This document shows positions 53,037 to 62,541 of a stretch of DNA of 64,000 nt, piece after piece. Within the stretch, counting starts at the first letter, position 1. Every line of letters starts with the position of its first letter. Source of the stretch: CALBPI01 sp038531945 (lineage in GTDB: Bacteria > Pseudomonadota > Gammaproteobacteria > Steroidobacterales > Woeseiaceae). The notes beneath the pieces are model-generated. The model searched no databases, had not been told where the DNA came from, and saw only the letters and a program-made list of their open reading frames with translations. Position numbers and translations under genes: made by a program. The stretch is taken from assembly GCA_038531945.1 (NCBI GenBank), contig JBCBBH010000005.1, positions 240,192 to 304,191 on the forward strand, in the 5' to 3' direction.

Positions 53037-53062
53037 GGTACGGCCATAAATATGGCGGTACC
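53037..53062. promoter_or_regulatory. 26-bp near-perfect palindrome next to the regulator's ribosome site
   Basis: Half-sites GGTACGGCCATA and TATGGCGGTACC around AA, with one mismatch. It ends next to the AAGGAG site (53031-53036) and lies about 40 bp downstream of the -10. Either an autoregulatory operator or an RNA hairpin controlling translation. Confidence 0.55.
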
Positions 53063-53102
53063 CCCAAGTTGATCTTCGCGTGTTCGACACTAACACATCG
53101 CT

Positions 53103-53108
53103 ATTATA
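53103..53108 (-). promoter_or_regulatory. Perfect -10 element (TATAAT, extended TG) for the regulator gene
   Basis: Minus-strand TTTGTATAATAG gives a consensus -10 preceded by a TG-type extension; the -35 is weak. A start near 53095 gives a leader of about 70 nt that contains the 26-bp palindrome. Confidence 0.6.
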
Positions 53109-53132
53109 CAAATCCACTTGTTTGTCTAAGTT

Positions 53133-56100
53133 TTAAGGATCTGTTGTCAAAATTTTGGCGAGCGCAGCGCCAGTTAAGGATTTTTCCGATTTTTCAGATA
53201 CTTGGGTAGGTGCTCCCTGGGCAACAATGCGTCCGCCGGCAGTGCCACCTTCCGGTCCGATATCGACAATCCAATCTGCTTCCGCAATCATGTCTAAGTT
53301 ATGTTCGACAGTGTATACAGAGTGACCAGCATCGACGAGACGGTGCAAGACCCGGATCAATTTTTCGACATCTGCCATGTGCAGACCAATTGTCGGCTCA
53401 TCCAATACGTACAACGTGTGGTTGGGGTTGTCTGTTGCACTACGCTCGGCGGGTTCTGGTCCGGGTCGCGCTTTCGCCAACTCCGTGACCAGTTTGATTC
53501 GCTGTGCCTCGCCGCCCGAAAGTGTTGGGCTGGGCTGACCGAGCGTGAGATATCCAAGGCCGACATCGCGGAGTAGCTCGAGCGGGTGAAGGATTTTCGG
53601 GTGTGCCGCGAAGAATGGAATCGCATCCTCCACGGCCATTTGCAGAATGTCGCCGATCGATTGGTCGCGATATTTCACCAACAGCGTGTCAGGCGCAAAG
53701 CGCGAACCACCACAGGCTTCACAAACCACACGGACGTCAGGCAGGAAGTTCATCTCAATTCGTCGCATGCCTTGTCCGTCGCACTCCGGGCAGCGACCTT
53801 CCGCGGTGTTAAACGAGAATCGACTAGCTGTGTAGCCACGGATACGCGCTTCGGGCGTTGCCGCAAATAGTTTGCGAATTTCATCCCAGAAGCCGACGTA
53901 GGTTGCAGGGCAGGACCGCGGTGTTTTGCCGATCGGCGTCTGGTCGACTTCGAGAACCCTTTTGATCGACTCCCAGCCGGACAATGAGCGACAGTCTTCC
54001 AGTGGCGGCATTTTTCGTTTGCGCGCGTTGCGGGCACTGATCAGGCGTTCCAGATTGTCCTGCAGGACCCCACGAATCAAGCTGCTCTTCCCGCTTCCGG
54101 ATACGCCTGTAACCGCCACGAGTGCACCGAGTGGCAGTCGAACGTTAACGTTTCTGAGGTTGTTCCGGTTGGCGCCCTTGATCTCCAGAACCGCGGCGCT
54201 CTTCCGCCGAGGATTGATATCACGCCAATGTGTGCGGAGCGGATGGCTGAGGGGTTCTCGCAGCATTTTGCCGGTGAGAGACTTGCGACTGCGTTGTATC
54301 GCTTTCGGTGTTCCGGTAGCGACAACATGCCCGCCACGTTGACCTGCGCCGGGCCCGATATCGATGACGTGCTGAGACGCTCGGATCGTCTCTTCATCGT
54401 GCTCGACCACCACGACCGTATTGCCTTGTTTCTGGAGGCCCATCAACGTTTTCAGCAGCCGTTGGTTGTCGCGAGCGTGCAAGCCAATAGTTGGCTCATC
54501 GAGGATGTAGCAGACCCCGCGAAGGTTGGAGCCGAGCTGCGCGGCGAGCCGGATTCTCTGAGCTTCACCACCAGACAATGTCGGCGCGGCTCGCGACAAT
54601 TGTAGATACCCCAGCCCGACGTTTTTCAGAAACTGCAACCGAGCGGTCAACTCTGTCATCACATCCCTTGCGATCTCTGCGTCTCTGCCGTTCAGGTTGA
54701 CGGATTCAAAGTAATTGGCCGCTTCCTCGACGGACAGTTCGTTTAACTCTGCAATCGTCTTCCCGCGGAGCTCGACTGCGAGCGCCACCTCGTTCAGACG
54801 TTTGCCGTCACAACTACCACAGGTCGTCGGCGGTGCATCTTCTTTTTCGACAACTTGCCCTGTCCCCTGGCAGTCGCCGCACCAGCCTTGCGGAGAGTTG
54901 TAAGAAAACAGTCGGGGATCGAGTTCCGGAAAACTCTTTTGGCATGAAGGACAGGCTCGGCGACGCGAAAACAACTGGCGTTTCTTCGCGGTTGCATTGC
55001 GTGCGACGACCGCGAGACCGTCACCGAGCTCAAATGCCTCTGATATCGCTGCGCGTAAAGCGTCTTCATCGTTCGGTGATACGGTCAGCGACGCGACTGG
55101 TAAATCGATGTCATGCGTCTTGTAGCGTTCGAGTCGCGGCCAGTTGTCGGTTTGCAGCAGCTGTCCATCGACTACCAGTTCTGAAAATCCCTTGTTGGCG
55201 GCCCAGCGCGCGAGGTCTGTGTAGTAGCCTTTGCGCGATACGACCAGCGGTGCCAGTACGCAAATATTCTCGCCCCGCCGCTTTCGCATCAACGTTGCTA
55301 CGACTTGGTCGATGCTTTGCGGTTCGATGGCGACGCGACACTCTGGACAGTACGAGACGCCCAGCTTGACGAACAACAAACGTAGGAAGTGGTAGATTTC
55401 AGTCAGGGTGCCCACCGTGCTGCGTCGACCGCCGCGGCTCGTTCGCTGTTCTATCGCGACGGTCGGCGGAATCCCGTTCACTGCGTCGACGTCAGGGCGC
55501 GACGCTGGCTGCACAAACTGGCGTGCATAGGCGTTTAGTGACTCGAGGTAGCGTCGCTGACCCTCGTTGAAAACGATATCGAAGGCGAGCGTCGACTTAC
55601 CGCTGCCTGACACACCGGTAATGGTCGTGAACTTGTCTCTAGGGATGCTGACATCGATCGACCGCAGGTTGTGCTCGCGCGCGTTGTGAACTGTGATTGC
55701 CGTGCTCGAATCGGCATTGGTCCGGTATGTTTGAGCTGGGTCAGCGACGCTATATCCCTTCGATACCGCCTGCCGGTACTTTGCCAACGCGCTACCGGTG
55801 GCGTTCTGTCTTTGACTCAGCAGTTCTTGTGGCGGCCCGCAGAAAAGTAACTCACCACCGAGCTCTCCACCTTCCGGTCCAAGGTCGATGACCCAGTCGG
55901 CAGCGCCGACGACGTCAAGGTTATGCTCGATGACGATGATGCTGTGGCCGGCCTCCAGCAGCTGGTCGAAAGCGAGCAGTAGCGTTTCGATATCGCTGAA
56001 ATGCAAACCGGTTGTTGGCTCATCGAACAGAAACAGCTTTTGTTGACCTTTGCGTTTCGCGGCCTCAGCGAGGTGCTTGGCGAGTTTCAGTCTTTGTGAC

Positions 56101-58595
56101 TCTCCGCCAGACAGCGTCGGCACGGGTTGTCCAAGCGCGACGTAATCAAGGCCGACGTCCAGCAGCGGCTGGAGCCGCGACAGAACATCGGGCGCGTCAC
56201 TAAAGAACTCGCAAGCTTCGCGGACTGTAAGCTCGAGTACATCGGAGATTGAAAGGGGCTTTGAGTCCGAGCCTGTCGGCAGCAGTTTGACTTCCAAGAC
56301 CTCGTCACGATAGCGACGACCATCGCAAGTACCGCAACGGATGTACACGTCGGAGAGGAACTGCATTTCGATGTGCTCGAACCCGTTGCCACCGCAGGTC
56401 GGGCAGCGTCCGTTTCCAGAATTGAAACTGAATGTACCCGCGGTATATCCGCGTTCCTCCGCTAGCGGCGTCTTTGCGAACCGCTTGCGTATGGGGTCGA
56501 ATGCGCCAACAAAGCTTGCAGGGTTCGAGCGCGTCGTTTTACCAATCTGGCTCTGGTCGACGAACACCACATCGTCGAGCAACTCAATACCGTGCACTCC
56601 GTCATGCTCGCCAGGGGTCGGACCACCCTTACCAAGCTTTCGGCACAGTGCTGGGTAGAGGATGTCGCCGATCAGAGTGGACTTTCCACTGCCCGACACG
56701 CCGGTCACGGCGACCAGTCCGTGTAGAGGGATCTCAACGTCGATCGACTTGAGGTTGTGCTGGCGCGCACCGATCAAGCTGAGTTTTTCACCGTCCTGTG
56801 TAATGTTGCGACCTTTGCGCACGTCGGCGACGTTGCGTAGTCCGGCAAGATAAGGGGCGGTGGGCGAACGTTTACTGCGCGCCAGCGCGCTGGGCTTACC
56901 ATTGAATACGATCGAGCCACCCGCTGCGCCAGGGCCCGGTCCCATATCCACAATCCGGTCGGCCACGAGCATGACTGCTGGGTCATGCTCGACGACCAGA
57001 AGCGTGTTCCCGGCATCACGCAAGCGCAGTAGTACTTCGTTGATTCGGTCGAGGTCGCGAGGGTGCAGACCGATGCTCGGTTCGTCCAGTACAAAAAGCG
57101 TGTTGACCAGTGACGTTCCGAGCGCCGTTGTCAGGTTGATGCGCTGCACCTCTCCACCTGACAAGGTTCGCGACTGACGATCCAGGGTCAGGTAGCCGAG
57201 CCCTGTGTCCCGCAGAAAACCGATGCGAGTGCGGATCGCGTCGAGTAACAGGTCCATCGCTTCATCCGATTCGCGATTCAGGGTTAAGCGATCGAAAAAC
57301 TCTGCAAGCCTTTGAATTGGTAGCAGCATCAATTGGTGAATATTCAGGCCGGGCGACGGACCTGCATGTTCCGGTGCTACCGCTTCGGTTAGCGCCTTAT
57401 CCCCGAGGCGCCAACACAACGCGTCAGGCTTTAGTCGTGCGCCGTGGCAAGTCGCGCATTCTTCGTAACTTCGGTAGCGCGACAGCAGGACGCGGACGTG
57501 CATTTTGTACGCCTTGCTCTCCAACCACTCAAAGACCGCATCGATACCGGGCCAGTACTTATTGCCTTTCCGATACTCGTCGCCGACCATGACCCATTCC
57601 AACTCTCTAGCTGAGAGTTTGTGCCAGGGCTTGTCGATATCCACGTTCGCCGCTTTCGCGCGACCGACTAGTCGGGTTTGTAGTTCGGCAAATTGGCCGG
57701 TTTGGATCGGTTTGATGGCACCGTCGCGCAAGCTCGCGCTGCTGTCCGGAACAACGAGATCCATATCGATTCCCATCGTTCGGCCAAACCCACGGCAGGT
57801 TTCGCAAGCGCCCAGTGGGGAATTGAATGAAAACCGACTCGGCGTTGGGAAGTCGAAAGTCTTGTCGAGTTCCGGGCAGTACAACCTCTCGGAAAACACG
57901 TGTTCTGTCTCGTTGTCGAGGTTGACGATCGTCACACGTCCGCTGCCACGCGCCAATGCGGTCTCCACGGCCTCAAAGAACCGATCTTTGGAGCGATCGC
58001 GCACTCGGATTCGGTCCTGAGTGACCTGCAGCAAATCGCCCGGTTTCTCCGTGACGCGTGTGTAGCCCTGTTGGGAAAGGAATGTCCGCATCTCGTCGAA
58101 CGTGAATTGCTTCGGTAGCGGCTGCTCAAATGTGATCGCGATACGCGCATCCGCCATTCGTTCGGAGACTTTCGCCCATATCGACTGCGGTGAATCTTCG
58201 ACAATTCGTTCGTCGGAAATGCCGTTGTAGAGGTCCGCTGCGCGCGCGTACAGTAGCTTCAGGTGGTCATTGAGTTCCGTCATCGTGCCAACGGTCGAAC
58301 GCGATGTTCGAACCGGGTTGGTTTGGTCGATCGCAATAGCAGGCGGAATTCCGCGAACCTGATCTACCTGCGGCTTGTCCATCCTGTCGAGAAACTGGCG
58401 CGCATACGGTGAAAACGTCTCGACATACCGGCGTTGGCCTTCCGCGTAAATCGTATCGAACGCGAGTGACGACTTGCCGCTGCCGGAGACTCCGGTGACG
58501 ACGATCAACTCGTTCAAGGGCAGATCGATATCGAGATTCTTGAGGTTGTTCTGGCGGGCACCAGTCACCTGGATGCGCTTGCGAGAGCGGCTCAT
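53133..58595 (-). CDS. uvrA: Double-length excinuclease ABC subunit A (fused tandem UvrA)
   Basis: A 1820-residue protein equal to two UvrA halves joined end to end; ordinary UvrA has about 940. UvrA scans DNA for bulky lesions as an ATP-binding dimer. Four P-loops (GVSGSGKS) lie near 35, 632, 998 and 1500, and four ABC signatures are visible (three TLSGGEAQRI/TLSGGEVQRI, one TLSGGESQRL). Zn fingers: the second (CPTC...CGTC), third (CPSC...CGDC) and fourth (CPEC...CEAC) are complete; the first has CPEL, so one Cys is missing near 242. Fused UvrA paralogs occur in proteobacteria, and a normal uvrA may lie elsewhere. Confidence 0.93.
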   Translation of the reverse strand: MSRSRKRIQVTGARQNNLKNLDIDLPLNELIVVTGVSGSGKSSLAFDTIYAEGQRRYVETFSPYARQFLDRMDKPQVDQVRGIPPAIAIDQTNPVRTSRSTVGTMTELNDHLKLLYARAADLYNGISDERIVEDSPQSIWAKVSERMADARIAITFEQPLPKQFTFDEMRTFLSQQGYTRVTEKPGDLLQVTQDRIRVRDRSKDRFFEAVETALARGSGRVTIVNLDNETEHVFSERLYCPELDKTFDFPTPSRFSFNSPLGACETCRGFGRTMGIDMDLVVPDSSASLRDGAIKPIQTGQFAELQTRLVGRAKAANVDIDKPWHKLSARELEWVMVGDEYRKGNKYWPGIDAVFEWLESKAYKMHVRVLLSRYRSYEECATCHGARLKPDALCWRLGDKALTEAVAPEHAGPSPGLNIHQLMLLPIQRLAEFFDRLTLNRESDEAMDLLLDAIRTRIGFLRDTGLGYLTLDRQSRTLSGGEVQRINLTTALGTSLVNTLFVLDEPSIGLHPRDLDRINEVLLRLRDAGNTLLVVEHDPAVMLVADRIVDMGPGPGAAGGSIVFNGKPSALARSKRSPTAPYLAGLRNVADVRKGRNITQDGEKLSLIGARQHNLKSIDVEIPLHGLVAVTGVSGSGKSTLIGDILYPALCRKLGKGGPTPGEHDGVHGIELLDDVVFVDQSQIGKTTRSNPASFVGAFDPIRKRFAKTPLAEERGYTAGTFSFNSGNGRCPTCGGNGFEHIEMQFLSDVYIRCGTCDGRRYRDEVLEVKLLPTGSDSKPLSISDVLELTVREACEFFSDAPDVLSRLQPLLDVGLDYVALGQPVPTLSGGESQRLKLAKHLAEAAKRKGQQKLFLFDEPTTGLHFSDIETLLLAFDQLLEAGHSIIVIEHNLDVVGAADWVIDLGPEGGELGGELLFCGPPQELLSQRQNATGSALAKYRQAVSKGYSVADPAQTYRTNADSSTAITVHNAREHNLRSIDVSIPRDKFTTITGVSGSGKSTLAFDIVFNEGQRRYLESLNAYARQFVQPASRPDVDAVNGIPPTVAIEQRTSRGGRRSTVGTLTEIYHFLRLLFVKLGVSYCPECRVAIEPQSIDQVVATLMRKRRGENICVLAPLVVSRKGYYTDLARWAANKGFSELVVDGQLLQTDNWPRLERYKTHDIDLPVASLTVSPNDEDALRAAISEAFELGDGLAVVARNATAKKRQLFSRRRACPSCQKSFPELDPRLFSYNSPQGWCGDCQGTGQVVEKEDAPPTTCGSCDGKRLNEVALAVELRGKTIAELNELSVEEAANYFESVNLNGRDAEIARDVMTELTARLQFLKNVGLGYLQLSRAAPTLSGGEAQRIRLAAQLGSNLRGVCYILDEPTIGLHARDNQRLLKTLMGLQKQGNTVVVVEHDEETIRASQHVIDIGPGAGQRGGHVVATGTPKAIQRSRKSLTGKMLREPLSHPLRTHWRDINPRRKSAAVLEIKGANRNNLRNVNVRLPLGALVAVTGVSGSGKSSLIRGVLQDNLERLISARNARKRKMPPLEDCRSLSGWESIKRVLEVDQTPIGKTPRSCPATYVGFWDEIRKLFAATPEARIRGYTASRFSFNTAEGRCPECDGQGMRRIEMNFLPDVRVVCEACGGSRFAPDTLLVKYRDQSIGDILQMAVEDAIPFFAAHPKILHPLELLRDVGLGYLTLGQPSPTLSGGEAQRIKLVTELAKARPGPEPAERSATDNPNHTLYVLDEPTIGLHMADVEKLIRVLHRLVDAGHSVYTVEHNLDMIAEADWIVDIGPEGGTAGGRIVAQGAPTQVSEKSEKSLTGAALAKILTTDP

Positions 58596-58642
58596 TTGGA
58601 CTCCGATTAAAAGTCAGGGCGGGGTTTGTGCGGGCTAGTCGT

Positions 58643-58648
58643 TATACT
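58643..58648 (+). promoter_or_regulatory. -10-like element for the rhomboid gene
   Basis: TATACT lies 30 bp before the chosen ATG in the divergent spacer with uvrA; no clear -35 was found. Confidence 0.35.
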
Positions 58649-58678
58649 GGCTCACACCATCGACGACAACGCCTGACC

Positions 58679-59293
58679 ATGCAGCGAATGAACCGACAAG
58701 ATACGTTTCCACCTGTAATTTTCGGCCTGCTGATTAGCTGCGCCGTTGTTTTTGTCCTGCTCCGCGCCACGTCCCTGCAACAGTTTGGGGGGTATTTCGC
58801 GCTGTTCACGTTCGAACCTTATTTCCGTTTCTGGCAGCCGATCACATACGCGTTCCTCCACGGGGACGTCGCGCATCTGGCATTCAATATGTTCGCACTG
58901 TGGATGTTCGGCAGGGAGTTGGAGTATCGCTGGGGATCCGGGCGATTCCTGCTCTTCTTTTTTGTCAGTGTCCTGGGTGGTGCAGCCGGGCAATTCGCGC
59001 TGAGTCTTGCGACAGGCGGTATCACAAACCCGATGATCGGCGCTTCCGGGGGCGTGTACGGCATCCTGTTGGCGTTTGGTATGACATATCCCGAACGTCA
59101 GATCATGTTGTTGTTTCCGCCGATTCCGATGAAAGCGAAATATATGGTGGTTGTTTTCGGCCTAATCGAATTCTTTGTGGGTGCGAGCGGTATCAATACC
59201 GGAATCGCCCACTTCGCCCACCTCGGCGGTATGGTCGCCGGGCTGGTCCTGCTGCTCTATTGGCGGTCACGCCAACCGCGGCGCCGATTCTAG
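58679..59293 (+). CDS. Rhomboid family intramembrane serine protease
   Basis: A 204-residue inner-membrane protease with six or so hydrophobic segments. The catalytic Ser is in MIGASGGVYG (S123) and the partner His in AHFAHLGGM (about 181); HGDVAHLAFNMFALWMFG is the conserved loop/TM2 block. ATG 58679 is preferred to upstream 58628. Rhomboids cut transmembrane substrates; targets here are unknown. It is divergent from uvrA, and a small lipoprotein gene follows 28 bp downstream. Confidence 0.9.
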   Translation: MQRMNRQDTFPPVIFGLLISCAVVFVLLRATSLQQFGGYFALFTFEPYFRFWQPITYAFLHGDVAHLAFNMFALWMFGRELEYRWGSGRFLLFFFVSVLGGAAGQFALSLATGGITNPMIGASGGVYGILLAFGMTYPERQIMLLFPPIPMKAKYMVVVFGLIEFFVGASGINTGIAHFAHLGGMVAGLVLLLYWRSRQPRRRF

Positions 59294-59321
59294 TCTCGGT
59301 GAATTTCGTGACCGGAAAGCG

Positions 59322-59804
59322 ATGATGCGTGCGTTGGCTCTTTCAGTGCTGTGTGGTTTGTTGGTTGCCGGTTGCGGCCAGCGTCCGGAGCCACTTATGC
59401 CGGATCATTTCGGCTCGGGTGCACAAGCACCAGGATCTGACGGCCCACGAGCACTGATGGCGGTGTTGCGGCCTACTACTGATCTCGCTGTCGAGGGGGC
59501 GTTGGTGGCAATGCCAGGCGCTGACCGAGTGGTTTTCGGTGGCGCAATCGATCAGTTGACTGCAGGGCGGTATCGATTAGCGACCGCTTCATCCGGTGGC
59601 TGCGCAGATCCAAAACCCACCGAAACAGTTGGCGAATTCGATGCCACGGACTTCGGACAGGGCAAGTTTTCGATACCTGGACCATTGGCGGAAAACGTCG
59701 CGAGTCTCAATCAACGCACAGTCGTTGTACTAGGCCCGCTGGGCGGGGAAGCGACGTCTCCCGTGGTGGTGGCGTGCGGGGTGTTCGAGGTCTACCCCGG
59801 CTAG
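59322..59804 (+). CDS. Small lipoprotein with degenerate Cu/Zn-SOD-like features
   Basis: A 160-residue lipoprotein (lipobox LLVAGCGQRP) from the ATG at 59322 or 59325. The body is beta-rich. It shows a spacing reminiscent of Cu/Zn superoxide dismutase: GRYRLATASSGGCADP (where SOD has GxHGFHVHExGDC) and VVVACGVFEVYP (SOD: GGRIACGVI). The metal-binding histidines are absent, so enzymatic activity is unlikely. The resemblance is modest; other small beta-sandwich families are possible. The stop codon shares CTAG with the convergent srkA gene. Confidence 0.6.
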   Translation: MMRALALSVLCGLLVAGCGQRPEPLMPDHFGSGAQAPGSDGPRALMAVLRPTTDLAVEGALVAMPGADRVVFGGAIDQLTAGRYRLATASSGGCADPKPTETVGEFDATDFGQGKFSIPGPLAENVASLNQRTVVVLGPLGGEATSPVVVACGVFEVYPG

Positions 59805-60781
59805 TCGGCTGCCATCAGTTGGAACGGTGTCTGCATCGCGTCCTGCTGCTCTCGAAGCGCCAGAATATGTTCGTTCCAGTACCTCGCACCATCAAACCAG
59901 GGAAATGCGTTTTTGAACGCCGGGTCGTGCCATCGTCTCGCGAGCCACGCTGCGTAGTTGACAATTCGCAGAGTTCTCAACGGCTCTATGAGCGCCAGTT
60001 CGGCAAAATCAAAATCCCTGAATTGTTGATAGCCCTCAAGCACCGCATCCAGCTGGGTTGCTTGCTGTGCTCGCGGCCCGGACAGCAGCATCCACAAGTC
60101 CTGTACTGCAGGTCCATTCGCCGCATCGTCGGTATCAACAACATGCAGGGTTGCGTCATCCTGCAGAAGGTTGCCCGGGTGTAAGTCATTGTGAATGGCA
60201 AGGTGTTGCACCTGCACTGACGCTAGTGAAGATTCAACGTGGTCCAAAAGGTCGTTCGTGACGGACTCATAGGCAGCCTCCAGCGAGGGCGGAACGAAGC
60301 AGCTGTCCAAGACCGCATCACGTGCCTCCCAACCGAAACTGCCGACATTGATCGCTGGCCGGTGTGCGAATTGAATTCTGCTGGTTGTCAAATGCATGCG
60401 GGCGACGAGACGTCCAATCTGGCGCAGCAAATCATCATTGTCCACCGCGGGCCAACGGCCACCGACACATGGGTAAATCGCCAGCCTGAACCCGTCGACA
60501 TGCAGGAGCGATTCGCCATCAAATACTTCAGGTGCCACAACACCCAGCTCGGAGTTCGCAAGCTGCAGTGCGTAGTCATGCTCTTCTTCAATAGCTTGAT
60601 CAGACCACCGGCCTGGGCGGTAGAACTTCGCGACGACGCGTTCACCTGTTTCGAGCGCAGCTCGATAGACGCGGTTCTCGTAGCTATTCAGCGCGAGGAG
60701 CTCACCCGTACACCTCAGGCCGGAATACTCGATCGCCGACAGGATTTGCTCCGGCATCAAGGTGTCGAATCCGAGGGTCAT
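59801..60781 (-). CDS. srkA: Stress response kinase A (YihE/SrkA family)
   Basis: A 326-residue Ser/Thr protein kinase-like phosphotransferase. The start FDTLMPEQILSAIEYSGL is a typical SrkA start; a catalytic loop (IHNDLHPGNLL) and the metal-binding DTDDAANGPAVQDLWMLL are seen. In E. coli SrkA counters stress-induced cell death. It begins within the TGA of cmoB (4-bp overlap), so the three genes cmoA-cmoB-srkA form one leftward unit. The stop shares CTAG with the convergent lipoprotein gene. Confidence 0.92.
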   Translation of the reverse strand: MTLGFDTLMPEQILSAIEYSGLRCTGELLALNSYENRVYRAALETGERVVAKFYRPGRWSDQAIEEEHDYALQLANSELGVVAPEVFDGESLLHVDGFRLAIYPCVGGRWPAVDNDDLLRQIGRLVARMHLTTSRIQFAHRPAINVGSFGWEARDAVLDSCFVPPSLEAAYESVTNDLLDHVESSLASVQVQHLAIHNDLHPGNLLQDDATLHVVDTDDAANGPAVQDLWMLLSGPRAQQATQLDAVLEGYQQFRDFDFAELALIEPLRTLRIVNYAAWLARRWHDPAFKNAFPWFDGARYWNEHILALREQQDAMQTPFQLMAAD

Positions 60782-61737
60782 GTCGATCTGGTCCTCGCCG
60801 TCAAAAGTGCGCGGCAGGGCGCAGGGTGACCCTCGATGGTGGTCGATGGGTCACCGGGCAACAGCGCGGCGTCCAATGACTCAAAACGCATCCACGGTGT
60901 TGCGCGTTGTTCGTCTGCGCTCGTCGTCGTCACGTCGTGACACTCGATATCTGTAAAGCCCGCCCGGGCGAGCCAAGTTTTGAGCGCCTCAACGCTCGGC
61001 AAAAACCATACGTTGCGCATTCTCGCGTAGCGGTCACGAGGCACCAGAACCGTGTCGCTGTTCCCATCTACGACCAGAGTTTCGAGGATCAATAAACCCT
61101 TGGAATTCAGCCGTGATTTGATCGCTTGCAGATGTTCGAAGGGATCTCGCCGGTGATAGAGAACACCCATGCTCATAACGATGTTGAAAGATCCCACCGG
61201 CGGCAGCGACTCGAATCTCAGCGGCACCATCGCGACTGAGGTCAGCCGCGCGGCTCGCGTGAACGCAAGAAACTGCGCGTAGAACAGAAGGGTAGGATCG
61301 ACGTTCAGAACGGCCGACGCCTCAGCTGCGGCACGTATCGAGAAGTAGCCGTTCCCCCCGCCGATATCGAGTACCCGTGCGTCACGGAAATCGATGCCCG
61401 CATCGATCAGGCGATCCCACTTCTGGTCGCTGCGCCATTCCGCATCGATCTCGACGGAGTCGAAACGCCACGGGCCCTTGCGCCACGGGTGCAGCGCCAT
61501 CAGCGTCTCGGCTAACGCGTCGCCATCGGGCGGCGGTGAAAACCTGATCGTGGGTGTCGGAGCCAGTGCGACTGAATCCACTGATTCGGGTAGCGCCGAA
61601 ATTGCCTGCGCCCAGCTGGGCCAGTCGCCGTGTTTTGGAACTTCCGCGATTAGTGCGTGAGTCAGTGCCTCCGCATGGCGGGAAAACACTGTGGCTTCGA
61701 GCGTCTCGCGGAAATGCGCTTCTGTGAGATCAATCAT
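60778..61737 (-). CDS. cmoB: tRNA U34 carboxymethyltransferase
   Basis: Transfers the carboxymethyl group from carboxy-SAM to 5-hydroxyuridine at tRNA position 34, making cmo5U. The 319-residue enzyme (start ATG 61737, MIDLTEAHF) has LHPWRKGPWRF near its middle, the SAM-binding RVLDIGGGNGYFSIRAA, and FNIVMSMGVLYHRRDPFEHL, all CmoB hallmarks. It overlaps cmoA by 8 bp. The gene normally follows cmoA, as here. Confidence 0.94.
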   Translation of the reverse strand: MIDLTEAHFRETLEATVFSRHAEALTHALIAEVPKHGDWPSWAQAISALPESVDSVALAPTPTIRFSPPPDGDALAETLMALHPWRKGPWRFDSVEIDAEWRSDQKWDRLIDAGIDFRDARVLDIGGGNGYFSIRAAAEASAVLNVDPTLLFYAQFLAFTRAARLTSVAMVPLRFESLPPVGSFNIVMSMGVLYHRRDPFEHLQAIKSRLNSKGLLILETLVVDGNSDTVLVPRDRYARMRNVWFLPSVEALKTWLARAGFTDIECHDVTTTSADEQRATPWMRFESLDAALLPGDPSTTIEGHPAPCRALLTARTRST

Positions 61738-62464
61738 CCGCGCGGAACGCCAGGAACGCGCCAAAATTGATGGAGGCGTGCCACAGGACGATATCGGTAA
61801 ATCCAATGTCCGCCAGGCGGTCGGCGTGGTTCTGTCGTGTCTCTGCGATCAAGACATTCTCGAGCGCAGCGCGTTTGCCGGCGATTTCGAGATCCGAATA
61901 GTGATGCGCCCGTTTGAAGTCATGATGCAGCGCTGTCATTCGTTCGGCTATGCCCGGAGCCTCGAAACTGAACTTCTCGGCCAGGACCAATGCGCCACCG
62001 GGTCGCAGCGCACGAAAGACGCGCGCCAGCACCGGTGTGCGCGCAGGTGGCGGCAAAAACTGCAATGTGTAGTTCAGAATCACAAGGTCGGCTGGTTCGA
62101 AGGACATTTGCTCAATCTGGCAGAGCTCGAACTCAAATTGCTGCGATTGATTGTCGAATCGAGCGTCCTCACGGCAGCGCGAGATCATCGCCTCGCTGTT
62201 GTCGATGCCGATCAGGGTCGCCGGCCGATCCCCGATTCCCTTGGCAGCGGCGAGTAGCGCCGCGCCCAAAGTGCAACCGAGATCGTAGACTCTGCCGCCA
62301 GGACGCACGACTTGGTGGGCGATCAAGGAAATGCCGTCCAATGATGCCGCATAGCCTGGCACGGAGCGGTTGATCATATCCGGGAAGACACGAGCTACCG
62401 TGTCGTCGAAGCGAAATTGAACGCGGCCCGCTCCTCGGGTATCGAACAGAGTGTCTTTCTCCAT
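61730..62464 (-). CDS. cmoA: Carboxy-S-adenosyl-L-methionine synthase
   Basis: Makes carboxy-SAM from SAM and prephenate for CmoB. The 244-residue protein (ATG 62464, MEKDTLFD) shows FRFDDTVARVFPDMINRSVPGY, the SAM motif VYDLGCTLGAALLA, and NYTLQFLPPPAR, as in characterised CmoA. A longer frame to 62530 would cover the promoter region and is rejected. First gene of the leftward unit. Confidence 0.95.
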   Translation of the reverse strand: MEKDTLFDTRGAGRVQFRFDDTVARVFPDMINRSVPGYAASLDGISLIAHQVVRPGGRVYDLGCTLGAALLAAAKGIGDRPATLIGIDNSEAMISRCREDARFDNQSQQFEFELCQIEQMSFEPADLVILNYTLQFLPPPARTPVLARVFRALRPGGALVLAEKFSFEAPGIAERMTALHHDFKRAHHYSDLEIAGKRAALENVLIAETRQNHADRLADIGFTDIVLWHASINFGAFLAFRADD

Positions 62465-62541
62465 GGGCGCGCATTGTATCGGGCGCAGCGCTTCTGCGCT
62501 GGCTGTTACACTACGCTCCGTTTCGATCACAGAGCGTCACG

